A DNA stretch of 64,000 nt from PALSA-612 sp963704335. Its GTDB lineage: Bacteria > Actinomycetota > Thermoleophilia > Gaiellales > Gaiellaceae. Under the pieces are notes generated by a model. It was not told the DNA's origin. It saw only the letters and a list, made by a program, of their open reading frames with translations, and made no database searches. The DNA lies in assembly GCA_963704335.1 (NCBI GenBank), contig OY969889.1:2976001-3040000 (forward strand), written 5' to 3'. Shown piece after piece: positions 26,460-35,174 of this stretch (the first letter of the stretch is position 1; every line of letters starts with the position of its first letter). Both the position numbers and the translations under genes were made by a program.

Positions 26460-27940
26460 GCGTCGAGCTCCCTCGGAACGCGGTAGGAGAGGGCTTCCGC
26501 CACGTGTTCGGGCAGCACGGCGTCGGCGCACGCCAGGGCCGCGATCGACGACGCGACTCGCGCCACACGTGCACGACCTCGGCCGGAGAGCGGCAGACGC
26601 TCGACAGCGCGCGTCAGCAGCTCGTCGGCAGCGGGCGTGCGCCGTGGCGGCGACACGCGAAGCAGCTCGCGGGCGGTGGCCACGCGTGCAGCGACGGCAA
26701 CGGAGGGTTCGGCAGGAGGCCCAGCGAGCTCCTGCGCGAGCGGCCGAGGCACCGTGACGACGAGGTCGAACCGGTCGAGCAGCGCACGCGAGAGCTTGTC
26801 GCGGAAGGCAGCGAGACGCTGAGAGGAGCACGAGCACTCCACCGCCGGGTCACCACGCCCGCCGCACGGACAGAGGTTCATCGTTGCCACGAGCTGAAAG
26901 CGGGCCGGAAAGAGCGCCATGCCCTGCGCGCGGGCGATGCTCACGATCCCGTCCTCCAGGGGCTGGCGCAATGCCTCGAGAGCCGGCCGCACGAACTCGG
27001 GCAGCTCGTCGAGCAGCAGAACGCCGCGATGCGCGAGGCTCGCTTCACCGGGGCGCGGGCCAGGGCCGCCCCCGACGATGGCCGCGACAGAGGCACTGTG
27101 GTGCGGAGCCCGGAAAGGGGGCGAGACGACCAGCGGCCGCCCGGGAAGTAGCAGTCCCGCCACCGAGTGGATGCGCGTGACCTCGAGAGCGTCGTCCGGC
27201 GCGAGGGTTGGCAAGACACCGGGCAGCCGGCGCGCGAGCATTGTCTTGCCTGTTCCCGGCGGCCCTGCCAGCAGGAGGTTGTGATCTCCAGCAGCTGCGA
27301 TCTCGAGCGCGCGTCGTCCACGCTCCTGCCCGCGGACATCCTCGAGATCCGGATGCAAGACGACACGTGGGCCGCCGTTCAGCGGCTCGAACGGAGGGGG
27401 TTCTCCCTCGCCACGGAGATAGGCAACAGCCTCGGCGAGATGCCGCAGCGGCACAGGCTCGATGCCGGCAAGCGCGGCTTCCGCCGCCGAGCCGGCGGCG
27501 CAGAGGAGCCGCTCGAGCCCACCCTTGCGGGCTCCTTCCGCCGCCGCGAGCACGCCACTTACCGGTCGCACGCGCCCGTCCAGCGCCAGCTCGCCGACAG
27601 CAGCGTGGCCGCGCAGCCGCTCTCGCGGAATCTGATGGGACGCCGCAAGCACCGCCAGGGCGATCGGCAGGTCGAAGCCGGAGCCTTCCTTGCGCAGGAC
27701 CGCAGGAGCCAGGTTGACGGTGATGCGATGCCTCGGCCACTCGAGACCCGCCGCGGTCACGCTGGAGCGCACACGATGCTTCGCCTCCTGACACGCGCGG
27801 TCCACGAGGCCGACGATCGTGAAGCCGGGCAGGCCGCTCTCGACGTTCGCCTCCACCTCCACCCGCCGCGCGTCGAGACCGACAAGAGCGTGGGTGACCG
27901 TGCGCGCGAGCACACTGCCGAACGTAGCCGCGGCCCTCAT
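26456..27940 (-). CDS. comM: ComM/YifB family Mg-chelatase-like AAA ATPase
   Basis: 494 residues. The N-terminal ChlI-like domain with VEVEANVESGLPGFTIVGL and LAPAVLRKEGSGFDLPIAL is followed by the AAA core: Walker A LLLAGPPGTGKTMLARRLP, Walker B GVLLLDELPEF, sensor 1 VATMNLCPCG and an arginine-finger region RALLDRFDLVV. A cysteine cluster CPCG...CSC lies between. ComM is a branch-migration helicase that helps integrate transformed DNA. Likely operon with dprA, divergent from lemA. Confidence 0.95.
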   Translation of the reverse strand: MRAAATFGSVLARTVTHALVGLDARRVEVEANVESGLPGFTIVGLVDRACQEAKHRVRSSVTAAGLEWPRHRITVNLAPAVLRKEGSGFDLPIALAVLAASHQIPRERLRGHAAVGELALDGRVRPVSGVLAAAEGARKGGLERLLCAAGSAAEAALAGIEPVPLRHLAEAVAYLRGEGEPPPFEPLNGGPRVVLHPDLEDVRGQERGRRALEIAAAGDHNLLLAGPPGTGKTMLARRLPGVLPTLAPDDALEVTRIHSVAGLLLPGRPLVVSPPFRAPHHSASVAAIVGGGPGPRPGEASLAHRGVLLLDELPEFVRPALEALRQPLEDGIVSIARAQGMALFPARFQLVATMNLCPCGGRGDPAVECSCSSQRLAAFRDKLSRALLDRFDLVVTVPRPLAQELAGPPAEPSVAVAARVATARELLRVSPPRRTPAADELLTRAVERLPLSGRGRARVARVASSIAALACADAVLPEHVAEALSYRVPRELDA

Positions 27941-27977
27941 GCCCGTTGGTGACAGCTCTGTGCCGATTTACGCGCGT

Positions 27978-27983
27978 TAGGCT
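27978..27983 (+). promoter_or_regulatory. Candidate -10 box TAGGCT for leaderless lemA
   Basis: TAGGCT ends 6 nt before the GTG at 27990, with no ribosome site. Confidence 0.4.
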
Positions 27984-27989
27984 GCGCGC

Positions 27990-28553
27990 GTGTCCATCGC
28001 GCTGATCGTCGTGCTCGGCGTCCTCGTCGTGCTCGGCCTGTGGGTCATCTACGCGTACAACAGCCTCATCCGCGTCCGCAACGAGGCGGAGACGGGCTGG
28101 GCGAACATCGACGTTCAGCTTCGCCGCCGCGCCGACCTGATTCCGAACCTCGTCGAGGCGGTCAAGGGCTACGCCGCTCACGAGCGCGAGGTGTTCGACG
28201 AGGTCACGCGGGCGCGAGCCGCCGTCATGAGCGCCTCCGGCCCGCAACAAGCGGCCGAAGCAAACGACCTGTTGGGAGCTGCGCTCGGGCGGCTGTTCGC
28301 CGTGGCGGAGGCCTACCCGCAGCTCCGCGCCTCCGAGAACTTCATGCAACTCCAGGAGGAGCTGACGGACACAGAAGACAAGGTCGCCGCCGCGCGCCGG
28401 TACTACAACGCGACCGTCTTGCGTTTCAACACCCGCCAGCAGACATTCCCGACGCTGATCGTGGCGCGCTCGTTCCGCTTCCAGCCACGGGAGTTCTTCG
28501 AAGCCGGTGAGGACGCCGAGGCTCCGGTCGGCGTGACCTTCGGCACCGCCTGA
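27990..28553 (+). CDS. LemA family protein
   Basis: 187 residues from GTG. An N-terminal transmembrane helix (IALIVVLGVLVVLGLWVIYAYNSL) is followed by a long helical-bundle domain with the family motifs RNEAETGWANIDVQLRRRADLIPNLVEAVKGYA, QLRASENFMQLQEELTDTEDKVAAARRYYN and VARSFRFQPREFFEA. The function of LemA is not settled; it is very often paired with HtpX-type or TPM-domain proteins. Here its TGA overlaps the htpX ATG. Confidence 0.92.
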   Translation: MSIALIVVLGVLVVLGLWVIYAYNSLIRVRNEAETGWANIDVQLRRRADLIPNLVEAVKGYAAHEREVFDEVTRARAAVMSASGPQQAAEANDLLGAALGRLFAVAEAYPQLRASENFMQLQEELTDTEDKVAAARRYYNATVLRFNTRQQTFPTLIVARSFRFQPREFFEAGEDAEAPVGVTFGTA

Positions 28554-29458
28554 TGACGCTCCAGCAGCAGATTCGCGCCAACCGCTGGCGCACGATCTGG
28601 CTGCTCCTCCTCTTCGCTCTCCTCGTGATCGGGCTCGGCCTGCTGCTCTCTTTCGTCTTCGAACCGACGATTCTCACGTTCGTCGCCATCGGCGGCATCG
28701 CCTACGCGCTCATCTCGTGGTTCGCGGCCGACCGAATGGTCGCCGGCATCACCGGCGCCCAGAAGATCGAGAAGCGTGACAACCCGTACCTCTACCGCCT
28801 GCTCGAGAACGTCTCCATCGCCGCCGGCCTCGAGCAGACGCCCGAACTGCGGCTCGTCGAGGACAACGCACCGAACGCATTCGCTGCCGGTCGCAGCCCG
28901 AAGAAGGCCTTCGTGGCCGTGACGACCGGGCTCGTCGAGCTGATGGACGAACGAGAGCTCGAAGCGGTGCTCGCCCACGAGGTGGCGCACATCCGCAATC
29001 GCGACGTCCGCCTGATGACGCTCGTCGCGCTGCTCGTCGGTGTGATCGCATTGCTCGCGGACATCCTGCTCCGCATGGCGTTCTTCGGCGGCGGCAAGCG
29101 CGGCTCGAATCCGATCATCACGATCGTCGCCTTCGGCGCGCTGCTGCTGGCGCCGATCGCCGGCGTCGTCATCCAACTCGCGGTGTCGCGGCGGCGCGAG
29201 TACCTGGCTGATGCATCCGCAGCCGAGATCACGAACGACGCCGAGGCAATGGCGCTCGCGCTCCGCAAGCTTCAGCTCGACCAGAGTGAGACGCGACACG
29301 CCAGCCGCGCCGTCGCCCACATGTACATCGAGAGCCCGCTGCGCCAGGCGCACGGCCCGCAGGCGAGCCTGAGCGGGCTCTTCGCGACGCACCCGCCGCT
29401 CGAGAAGCGCATCGCCGCCCTCGAGGAGGCCGGCGGCTTCAGGCTCGCGCCCTCCTAA
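28553..29458 (+). CDS. htpX: HtpX-like M48 metalloprotease, copy 1
   Basis: 301 residues. Two N-terminal transmembrane helices precede the zinc motif VLAHEVAHIRNRD (HExxH), two more follow, and the third ligand Glu lies in RREYLADASA. GRSPKKAFVAVTTGL before the active site is characteristic of HtpX, which degrades misfolded membrane proteins. Coupled to lemA. A second, 292-residue HtpX lies 1.2 kb away on the other strand. Confidence 0.93.
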   Translation: MTLQQQIRANRWRTIWLLLLFALLVIGLGLLLSFVFEPTILTFVAIGGIAYALISWFAADRMVAGITGAQKIEKRDNPYLYRLLENVSIAAGLEQTPELRLVEDNAPNAFAAGRSPKKAFVAVTTGLVELMDERELEAVLAHEVAHIRNRDVRLMTLVALLVGVIALLADILLRMAFFGGGKRGSNPIITIVAFGALLLAPIAGVVIQLAVSRRREYLADASAAEITNDAEAMALALRKLQLDQSETRHASRAVAHMYIESPLRQAHGPQASLSGLFATHPPLEKRIAALEEAGGFRLAPS

Positions 29459-30582
29459 CGCCGCGCGACGAGGACGTCTTCGAAGTACTCGCCGGCCCGC
29501 CGGCCCGTGCGACGGTTCACGTGGCGGCGGAGCCTCTCCTCGAGACGCAGCCCCGCTCGCTGGAGGATCTCCTCGTAGAGGTCTCGCCGGTCGTTGACGA
29601 CGATGAGCACCGGCGCTCCCGGCCGCAGCGTGTCAGCTGCTCTGGAGAGTGACTCGCCGATGCCCATCACGTAGGCGTCGAGGGCAGCGCGGCTGGTGCC
29701 CGAGGCAGCGGCGCCTACCTCCCGCTCCCGCAAGTCGTCGAGGCCTAGCAACTCGTACGCGTACCGATGCTGCTCGTGGTAGTCGATCAGCCCCGGGTAC
29801 GGCGGCGACGTCACGACAGCGTCAAATGCTCCGCCCCACGCCAGCTCGCGGGCGTCCCCGTGCAGCACCGTGGCTTCCTGCCCACGAGCACGCACACGGG
29901 CGAACTCCTTGATGCGGCCGAGGGTGTCGAGGGCGTAGCGGCGTAGGAAGTGCTCGGCCCGGTCGATCGGCCGGCACTCCCGCTTGTGCTTGTGACACCA
30001 GTAGGGCTCCCGCTGCGCTTCGCGCGGGAAGTCGAGGTCGAAGTGCGTCGTCAGCCTCGCGGAGCGGGCGGCTCGTGCGAGAACGACGCGCAGTACGTCG
30101 ACATGCTCGTAGTCGGCCGCGATCCCGCGCCAGTACAGGAGCTCGGCTGCAGCCCGTGGCGCAAACCAGTTCCGCGTGTATTCCGACACACCCGTGATAC
30201 AGGGACTGTCCCCAGGACGTGTCTGTTCGAGGCGCGCGCAGGCGTCGCGAAGCTCCTTCTCGAGCGTGAACTCGTTGTAGCGGGCGGTCTTGACCCGCAT
30301 GAGCAGGCAGTTGAAGGCGGCGATGTCGCCGCCGACTGCGCTTCGGCCGCTCTCGAGCGACTGCACGAGCGTCGTTCCCGAGCCCGCGAACGGGTCGAGC
30401 ACGGTCCCACCCGCAGGCACGTAGCGGCCGAGCACTGCCTCCACCAGCTGCGGGATGAACTTTCCGAGATACGGATGCAGGCGGTGGACGTGCTTCGTCC
30501 GCTCGCGTTCGGGGAGCTCACGCTCGGACCACGAGAGCTCGAGGTCCAGGCCGGCGTAAAGAGCTTCCTGCGTCGGCGCCAC
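29455..30582 (-). CDS. DNA methyltransferase (N4-cytosine/N6-adenine type), solitary
   Basis: 375 residues from GTG. The SAM-binding motif DPFAGSGTTLVQS (about residue 61) precedes the catalytic motif VTSPPYPGLIDYHEQHR (about residue 265), with a roughly 190-residue variable region between them. The SPPY form favours N4-cytosine methylation. No restriction endonuclease is next to it, so it looks like an orphan regulatory methylase. A 14-nt palindromic repeat (30199-30212) lies inside the variable region. It overlaps the htpX stop tail-to-tail. Confidence 0.8.
   Translation of the reverse strand: MAPTQEALYAGLDLELSWSERELPERERTKHVHRLHPYLGKFIPQLVEAVLGRYVPAGGTVLDPFAGSGTTLVQSLESGRSAVGGDIAAFNCLLMRVKTARYNEFTLEKELRDACARLEQTRPGDSPCITGVSEYTRNWFAPRAAAELLYWRGIAADYEHVDVLRVVLARAARSARLTTHFDLDFPREAQREPYWCHKHKRECRPIDRAEHFLRRYALDTLGRIKEFARVRARGQEATVLHGDARELAWGGAFDAVVTSPPYPGLIDYHEQHRYAYELLGLDDLREREVGAAASGTSRAALDAYVMGIGESLSRAADTLRPGAPVLIVVNDRRDLYEEILQRAGLRLEERLRRHVNRRTGRRAGEYFEDVLVARR
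30199..30212. repeat. REP-like 14-mer inside the methyltransferase gene
   Basis: The 14 bases ACAGGGACTGTCCC are the exact reverse complement of 44816-44829 in the smc-dsrE intergenic palindrome. Here they encode part of residues 117-122 in the variable region. Confidence 0.5.
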
Positions 30583-30618
30583 CGAACCCTCGTTCGGCGG
30601 CGCCTTCGCAATTCCCGC

Positions 30619-31497
30619 CTAGCCGTAGTGGATGCCGGCGGCGCTGTCGTACGCGCGCAGCCGCTTGACGCGGTCCGCGATCGGCGGGTGCGTCGAGAAG
30701 AGCTTCGTGACGCCGCCCGCGGAGAACGGGTTGACGATGTAGAGCGTCTCCATCGCGGGGTTGACCGGCATGGGCACGACGTGACGGGCGGACTCGAGGG
30801 TCTCGAGCGCGTCGGCCAGAGGCTTGCCCTCGCGAAGCATCCGCGCGGCGGTCGCGTCGGCCAGGTACTCCCGCTGACGCGAGACGCCCAGCTGCAGCAG
30901 CGCGGCTGCCAGCGGCCCGATGATCATCAGCACGATCGCGCCGAGAGCGCCTAGCGGGCTGTCGTCGTCATCGCCGCCGAACATCGCGGTGAAGAAGAAG
31001 ATGTTGCCGACCGCTGAAACGGCGCCGGCGATCATCGCGGCGATCGACGACACGAGAATGTCGCGGTTCTTGATGTGCGCGAACTCGTGCGCCATCACCG
31101 CCCGCACCTGGTCGTAGGGCATGTGCTGGAGCAGTCCCTGAGTCACCGCGACGGCGGCGTGCTTCGGGTTGCGACCGGTCGCGAACGCGTTCGGCTGCTC
31201 TGACGGGATCATGTAGACCCGCGGCTTCGGCACCTGATACAGCTCGGCCAGCTCGTTCACCATCTTGTGGAGGTCGGGCGCCTCCTCCTCGGACACCGGC
31301 TTGGCGCCGGAGGCTCGGATCGCGAACTTGTCAGACCAGAAGTACGCGGCGACGTTCATCAAGACCGAGAACGCCACGAAGAGCCAGATAAACGCGCCTC
31401 CGAGCAGGAAGCCGATCAGAATGAAGAGCGCGGTGAGACCAGCGAGCAGGAGCCAGGTCCTGGCCTTGCTCGTCCAGCTTGCTTGGGTGACGTTCAT
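30619..31497 (-). CDS. htpX: HtpX-like M48 metalloprotease, copy 2
   Basis: 292 residues from ATG at 31497 with AAAGGAG upstream. Two N-terminal membrane helices, zinc motif VMAHEFAHIKNRDI, two further helices, and third ligand in RQREYLADATAARM; the substrate-side motif GRNPKHAAVAVTQGLL is also present. It is the canonical actinobacterial HtpX. It differs clearly from copy 1 (different spacing and tail), so the pair are old paralogues rather than a recent duplication. Confidence 0.94.
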   Translation of the reverse strand: MNVTQASWTSKARTWLLLAGLTALFILIGFLLGGAFIWLFVAFSVLMNVAAYFWSDKFAIRASGAKPVSEEEAPDLHKMVNELAELYQVPKPRVYMIPSEQPNAFATGRNPKHAAVAVTQGLLQHMPYDQVRAVMAHEFAHIKNRDILVSSIAAMIAGAVSAVGNIFFFTAMFGGDDDDSPLGALGAIVLMIIGPLAAALLQLGVSRQREYLADATAARMLREGKPLADALETLESARHVVPMPVNPAMETLYIVNPFSAGGVTKLFSTHPPIADRVKRLRAYDSAAGIHYG

Positions 31498-31659
31498 TTG
31501 GTGGGAACTCCTTTCGACTGCACGTAAGTGTACGAACAGCCGAAGGTTTCTCCCGCCCCGGAAGGCCGACACACCCGGGCCTCGCGGCCGTTCTGACGAG
31601 TGCGCCCGTTGGGGGATAGTGCCCCTCGGCACCGCGAAGTGTAGCCACCGGCTCCGGCG

Positions 31660-32034
31660 TCAAAGCGTCACAGCGACGCGTTCGAGCCGCCTACCGTGGG
31701 CGGCGACCACCTCGAACGACATCTCCAGCGGGTCGAGCTCGGGATGGACGGCGAGCCATGTCGCGGCGGCCTGCTGGAGACGCGCCACCTTCTCCGGGCC
31801 GACCATCTCCAGCGGATCCCCGTATCGGTCGCCCGTCTTCGACTTGACCTCGCAGAAGACGAGCCGCCGGCCGCGCCGCACGATGAGGTCGACCTCGTAG
31901 CCGCCGGCCCACACGTTGCGGCCGAGCACGCGGTAGCCGCGCAGGCTGTAGTGGACGACGGCTCGCCACTCCGCGCGCCGCCCGGCGGCGCGAGTGCTAC
32001 GCCGCGTCGGCCGACTCGTAGCAGAGCGCGGCAA
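31660..32034 (-). CDS. YraN family (UPF0102) endonuclease-like protein
   Basis: 124 residues from TTG at 32034, overlapping the rnhB end by 38 nt. The restriction-endonuclease-like fold is visible as GYEVDLIVRRGRRLVFCEVKSK (D...E-x-K). The family almost always follows rnhB, as here, and is presumed to be a Holliday-junction or repair nuclease; no firm function is known. The start is uncertain because the first 15 residues are low-complexity Arg/Ser/Thr. Confidence 0.85.
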   Translation of the reverse strand: MPRSATSRPTRRSTRAAGRRAEWRAVVHYSLRGYRVLGRNVWAGGYEVDLIVRRGRRLVFCEVKSKTGDRYGDPLEMVGPEKVARLQQAAATWLAVHPELDPLEMSFEVVAAHGRRLERVAVTL

Positions 32035-32581
32035 AGGACATCCGGTGAATCGCAGAGGGGCCGTGCTCGCGGACGCGCGCCGAGTGACCCGGCGTGATGT
32101 AGCCGACGTGGGACGAGAAGCCGTATTGCGGGAACAGCGCGTCGAGGCGGCGCATAACGCGATCGCGGACGACCTTGGCGACGATCGACGCGGCGGCGAT
32201 CGCGGCGCTGCGACCGTCGCCGCCCACGACTGCGAGGTGCTCGGGCGCCGTCTTGCCGAGGCGGAAGCCGTCGACGAGGCAGATCTCTGCCGGAGGAGCG
32301 AGCGCGTGCAAGACGTGCCGCAGGCTCGCGAGATTGGAGGCGTGCAGGCCGGCGCGATCGATCTCGGCGTGCGTCACGACCCGGATCGAGATGCGTTCGG
32401 CGCACGCGACGACGGCGCGGAAGAGCTCCTCGCGGCGCACGACGTCGAGCTCCTTCGAGTCGTTGAGGTACGCGAGTGGACGGACGCGGTGGTCGCGAAG
32501 CGTCCCGTAGTCGAGCAGCACGCCGGCCACGACGAGCGGCCCTGCGAGAGATCCACGCCCCGCCTCGTCTGCACCCGCCAC
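31997..32581 (-). CDS. rnhB: Ribonuclease HII
   Basis: Removes RNA from RNA-DNA hybrids and single ribonucleot­ides from DNA. The catalytic motif VAGADEAGRGSLAGP opens the protein; DSKEL, VDGF, KVVRDRVM and YGFSSHVGY-TPGHSARV follow. GTG at 32581 is the first usual start but begins just before the catalytic Asp. A conserved-looking stretch RLLSFDRRLGARY continues 12 codons further up into the rplS end without any ATG/GTG/TTG, so the true start is unresolved. Confidence 0.88.
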   Translation of the reverse strand: MAGADEAGRGSLAGPLVVAGVLLDYGTLRDHRVRPLAYLNDSKELDVVRREELFRAVVACAERISIRVVTHAEIDRAGLHASNLASLRHVLHALAPPAEICLVDGFRLGKTAPEHLAVVGGDGRSAAIAAASIVAKVVRDRVMRRLDALFPQYGFSSHVGYITPGHSARVREHGPSAIHRMSFAALCYESADAA

Positions 32582-32609
32582 GTAGCGGGCGCCGAGGCGG
32601 CGGTCGAAG

Positions 32610-33167
32610 CTAAGAAGCCTTTTCCCCGTCCTCTTCGGCGGCTGGCTCTTCGTCCTCGGCAGCGGGTTCTTCGCCGGGCTCGTCAACGGGCTCGACGTCT
32701 GCGTCTGCCTCGGGCTCGACGTCCTCATCGAGCTCGTCGCTCTCGGCAGGCTCGTCGCCTTCCGCGAGCTCGTCGGCTTCCTCATCGGCGGCTGGGGCAT
32801 CGGTCGAGGATACGGGGCCACCGTACTGCTTGGCACGGACGCGCGCCTTCTTTCCCACTCTCTCGCGCAAGTAGTAGAGCTTTGCGCGATTGACGTCACC
32901 GATCTGCACGACCTCGATCCGCTCGATCTTCGGCGAGTGGAGCGGGAACGATCGCTCGACGCCCACGCCGGACGACTGCTTGCGCACAGTGAACGTCTCC
33001 CGGACGCCGGCGCCCTGCCGCTTGATGACAATGCCTTCGAAGACCTGGATGCGGGAGCGCGAGCCCTCGATCACGCGGAAGTGCACCTTCACGGTGTCGC
33101 CCGCCTTGAACTGCGGCAGGTCCTTGCGCAGCTGACGCTGCTCGAGTGCCTGGATCACCTTGCTCAT
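32610..33167 (-). CDS. rplS: 50S ribosomal protein L19 with acidic C-terminal extension
   Basis: 185 residues from ATG at 33167 (MSKVIQALEQRQLRKDLPQF). Residues 1-115 are a normal L19 (GDTVKVHFRVIEGSRSRIQVFEGIVI, RSFPLHSPKIERIEVV, NRAKLYYLRERVGKKARV). Residues 120-185 are an Asp/Glu/Ala/Pro tail that the bacterial protein normally lacks. L19 sits at the 30S-50S interface. Part of the rimM-trmD-lepB-rplS-rnhB group. Confidence 0.94.
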   Translation of the reverse strand: MSKVIQALEQRQLRKDLPQFKAGDTVKVHFRVIEGSRSRIQVFEGIVIKRQGAGVRETFTVRKQSSGVGVERSFPLHSPKIERIEVVQIGDVNRAKLYYLRERVGKKARVRAKQYGGPVSSTDAPAADEEADELAEGDEPAESDELDEDVEPEADADVEPVDEPGEEPAAEDEEPAAEEDGEKAS

Positions 33168-33200
33168 AGAAAAAGCCGGCCGCAAGGCCGACGGGCAATG

Positions 33201-34040
33201 CTAGCGGAAGCGGAGTCGTGTCAGCGGCAGGATCAGCACGAAGCCGAGGAGGACGAGGGCCGCGCGGAAGCCGATCCGCATCGGCGGCCAGTAGACGAAG
33301 AAGACTTCCCCGACGATGTTCTCCCTAGGCACGGCGCCCCATTCACGCGAGTCGCACGACTGCACGCGGTTGTCCCCCATGAAGAAGTACCGCCCTTCGG
33401 GAATCTTGCGGGGCCCGTACGTGTTCGAGTCGCGGCGGTCGCCGCGGACATAGGGCTCGACCAGCCGCTTGCCGTTGATGAAGACGACGCCGTCTCGCTC
33501 CTCCCACGTCTCCCCGGGTAGCCCGACCAGCCGCTTGACGAACGTGCCGCCTGCGCCGCACTTCAGCTCGGCCGACTTCGGCGTCTTGAAGACGATGATG
33601 TCGCCGCGTTCCGGGTCGCGCAGGTGGTAGATGAACCGGTTCGCGAGCACGCGGTCGGAGAAGCGCGACTCGCAGCCCGAGCCGGGCCGGGCACAGTGCA
33701 GCGTCGGCTCCATCGACGACGACGGGATCCGGTACGGATTCACGACAAACGCCTTGATCGCCAGCACGATGGCGATCGCACCGATGATCGTCACCGCCCA
33801 GTCGATGGTGATCCGAACCCCGCGGGGCAATCCGGCGGTGGCGCGGACGACAGGGTTCCGCGAGTTCCGCGCGCGCTCTCGTCGCTCGCGCTCCACGCGA
33901 TCCTCGTCGTTCTCGGGCGAGCGAAACTCGTGCAGCCAGGCATCCTCGGCATACCCGTCACCGGCCGGCTCGCCGAAGAGCGCGTCCTCGTCCTCCCAGC
34001 GGACCGGCTCGAAGTCGGAAGGCGGGCGCGGCTCGGTCAA
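33201..34040 (-). CDS. lepB: Signal peptidase I
   Basis: 279 residues from TTG at 34040, which overlaps the trmD stop as TTGA; GTG at 34076 is the alternative. A long acidic cytoplasmic N-terminus (about 70 residues) precedes one membrane helix. Catalytic Ser is in IPSSSMEPTL and catalytic Lys in TFVKRLVGLPGE; box E reads GDNRVQSCDSREWG. A C-terminal hydrophobic segment (ALVLLGFVLILPL) may be a second membrane helix. Cleaves secretory signal peptides outside the membrane. Confidence 0.93.
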   Translation of the reverse strand: MTEPRPPSDFEPVRWEDEDALFGEPAGDGYAEDAWLHEFRSPENDEDRVERERRERARNSRNPVVRATAGLPRGVRITIDWAVTIIGAIAIVLAIKAFVVNPYRIPSSSMEPTLHCARPGSGCESRFSDRVLANRFIYHLRDPERGDIIVFKTPKSAELKCGAGGTFVKRLVGLPGETWEERDGVVFINGKRLVEPYVRGDRRDSNTYGPRKIPEGRYFFMGDNRVQSCDSREWGAVPRENIVGEVFFVYWPPMRIGFRAALVLLGFVLILPLTRLRFR

Positions 34041-34696
34041 GCAGCGCTCCGCGCCCGGCTCTCCGCCCGGCGCCACTCGTCGATCCGAGCGTGGTTGCCA
34101 GAGAGGAGGACTTCGGGCACGTGCCAGCCGCGGAATTCCGCCGGCCTCGTGTATTGCGGATACTCGAGCCCTCCGTCGAGCTCGGCCGAGAAGCTCTCGA
34201 TGCGCCCGGACTCCTCGTCGCCGAGGGCACCAGGGAGGAGGCGCGAGATCGCGTCGACGAGCACCATCGCCGGCAGCTCGCCGCCGGAGAGGATGTACGG
34301 ACCGATGGAGATTGCATCCGAGCAGAGGTGCTGGGCGATGCGCTCGTCGAAGCCTTCGAAGCGGGCCGACAGCAGCGTCAGGTGCTCCTCTCCGGCAAGC
34401 TCCTCGACGACTGCCTGATCGAGCTGCCGCCCCTGCGGGGTAAGCGCCACGACGCGGTGCTCGGGAGCGCCGCCGTAAACGGCGTCCAGCGCGGCCGAGA
34501 CAACGTCCACGCGAAGCACCATGCCCGCGCCGCCGCCGTACGGCTCGTCGTCGACCTGGCCGCTCTTGAGCGGCGTGAAGTCCCGGTAGTTGAGCAGCCG
34601 CAGGTCAAGCCCGGTCCCGAGCACCGCGGCTACCGGTCGGCGCTCGGTGAGCCAGGCGAAGGCCGATGGGACGAGGGTGAAGACGTCGAGCTGCAC
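34037..34696 (-). CDS. trmD: tRNA (guanine-N1-)-methyltransferase
   Basis: 219 residues from GTG at 34696 (VQLDVFTLVPSAF). It makes m1G37, which prevents frameshifting. SPOUT-knot residues are visible: YGGGAGMVLRVD, ISIGPYILSGGELPAMVLVDAISRLLPG, and the C-terminal DEWRR helix. Sits 13 nt after rimM and is coupled to lepB by a TTGA overlap. Confidence 0.95.
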   Translation of the reverse strand: MQLDVFTLVPSAFAWLTERRPVAAVLGTGLDLRLLNYRDFTPLKSGQVDDEPYGGGAGMVLRVDVVSAALDAVYGGAPEHRVVALTPQGRQLDQAVVEELAGEEHLTLLSARFEGFDERIAQHLCSDAISIGPYILSGGELPAMVLVDAISRLLPGALGDEESGRIESFSAELDGGLEYPQYTRPAEFRGWHVPEVLLSGNHARIDEWRRAESRARSAA

Positions 34697-34709
34697 GGGC
34701 GTGCTGAGG

Positions 34710-35174
34710 TTAGCCAGCTTCCGCAAAGCCCCGAGCGACAACGATCCGGCCGCCTGGGACGTCGACCTCGAGCACGCAGGCCTCGTGCAGTGGCAGCGCG
34801 AGCCCCGTATCGAGCTCGAGAACGTCGTTGGCGACGCCCGGTGCGACATGGCGCACACGGCCGAGCGGCCGGCCTCCCTCCTCCTCCACGGATAGGCCCA
34901 CGAGCTGGAACACGTAGTACGCGTCCTCGTCTGGCACCGGCAGTTCGGTCGCCGGTACTTCCAGCGCAGCCCCTCGCGGTACTTCCCGGTCGAGTGCGAT
35001 CACCGGTCGTCCCCGGGCACGTTTCGACGCGACCACGCGGGCCTCGGTCCCGTCCACCCAGAGGGTCGCACCGACCTTGAAGCGCCGCGGATCTTCGCTG
35101 GCCTTCTCGACGACGAATGAGCCGTCGAGACCGTGCGGCCGGCCGACCCGGCCGACCTCGATGAGCTCACTCAC
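34710..35174 (-). CDS. rimM: 16S rRNA processing protein RimM
   Basis: 154 residues from GTG at 35174. The N-terminal barrel begins LIEVGRVGRPHGLDGSFVV; the C-terminal PRC-barrel has YYVFQLVGLSV, LGRVRHVAPGVANDVLEL and ALPLHEACVLEVD. RimM assists 30S head maturation by binding S19. Overlaps the upstream phosphoesterase gene by 8 nt and precedes trmD in the classical order. Confidence 0.93.
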   Translation of the reverse strand: MSELIEVGRVGRPHGLDGSFVVEKASEDPRRFKVGATLWVDGTEARVVASKRARGRPVIALDREVPRGAALEVPATELPVPDEDAYYVFQLVGLSVEEEGGRPLGRVRHVAPGVANDVLELDTGLALPLHEACVLEVDVPGGRIVVARGFAEAG

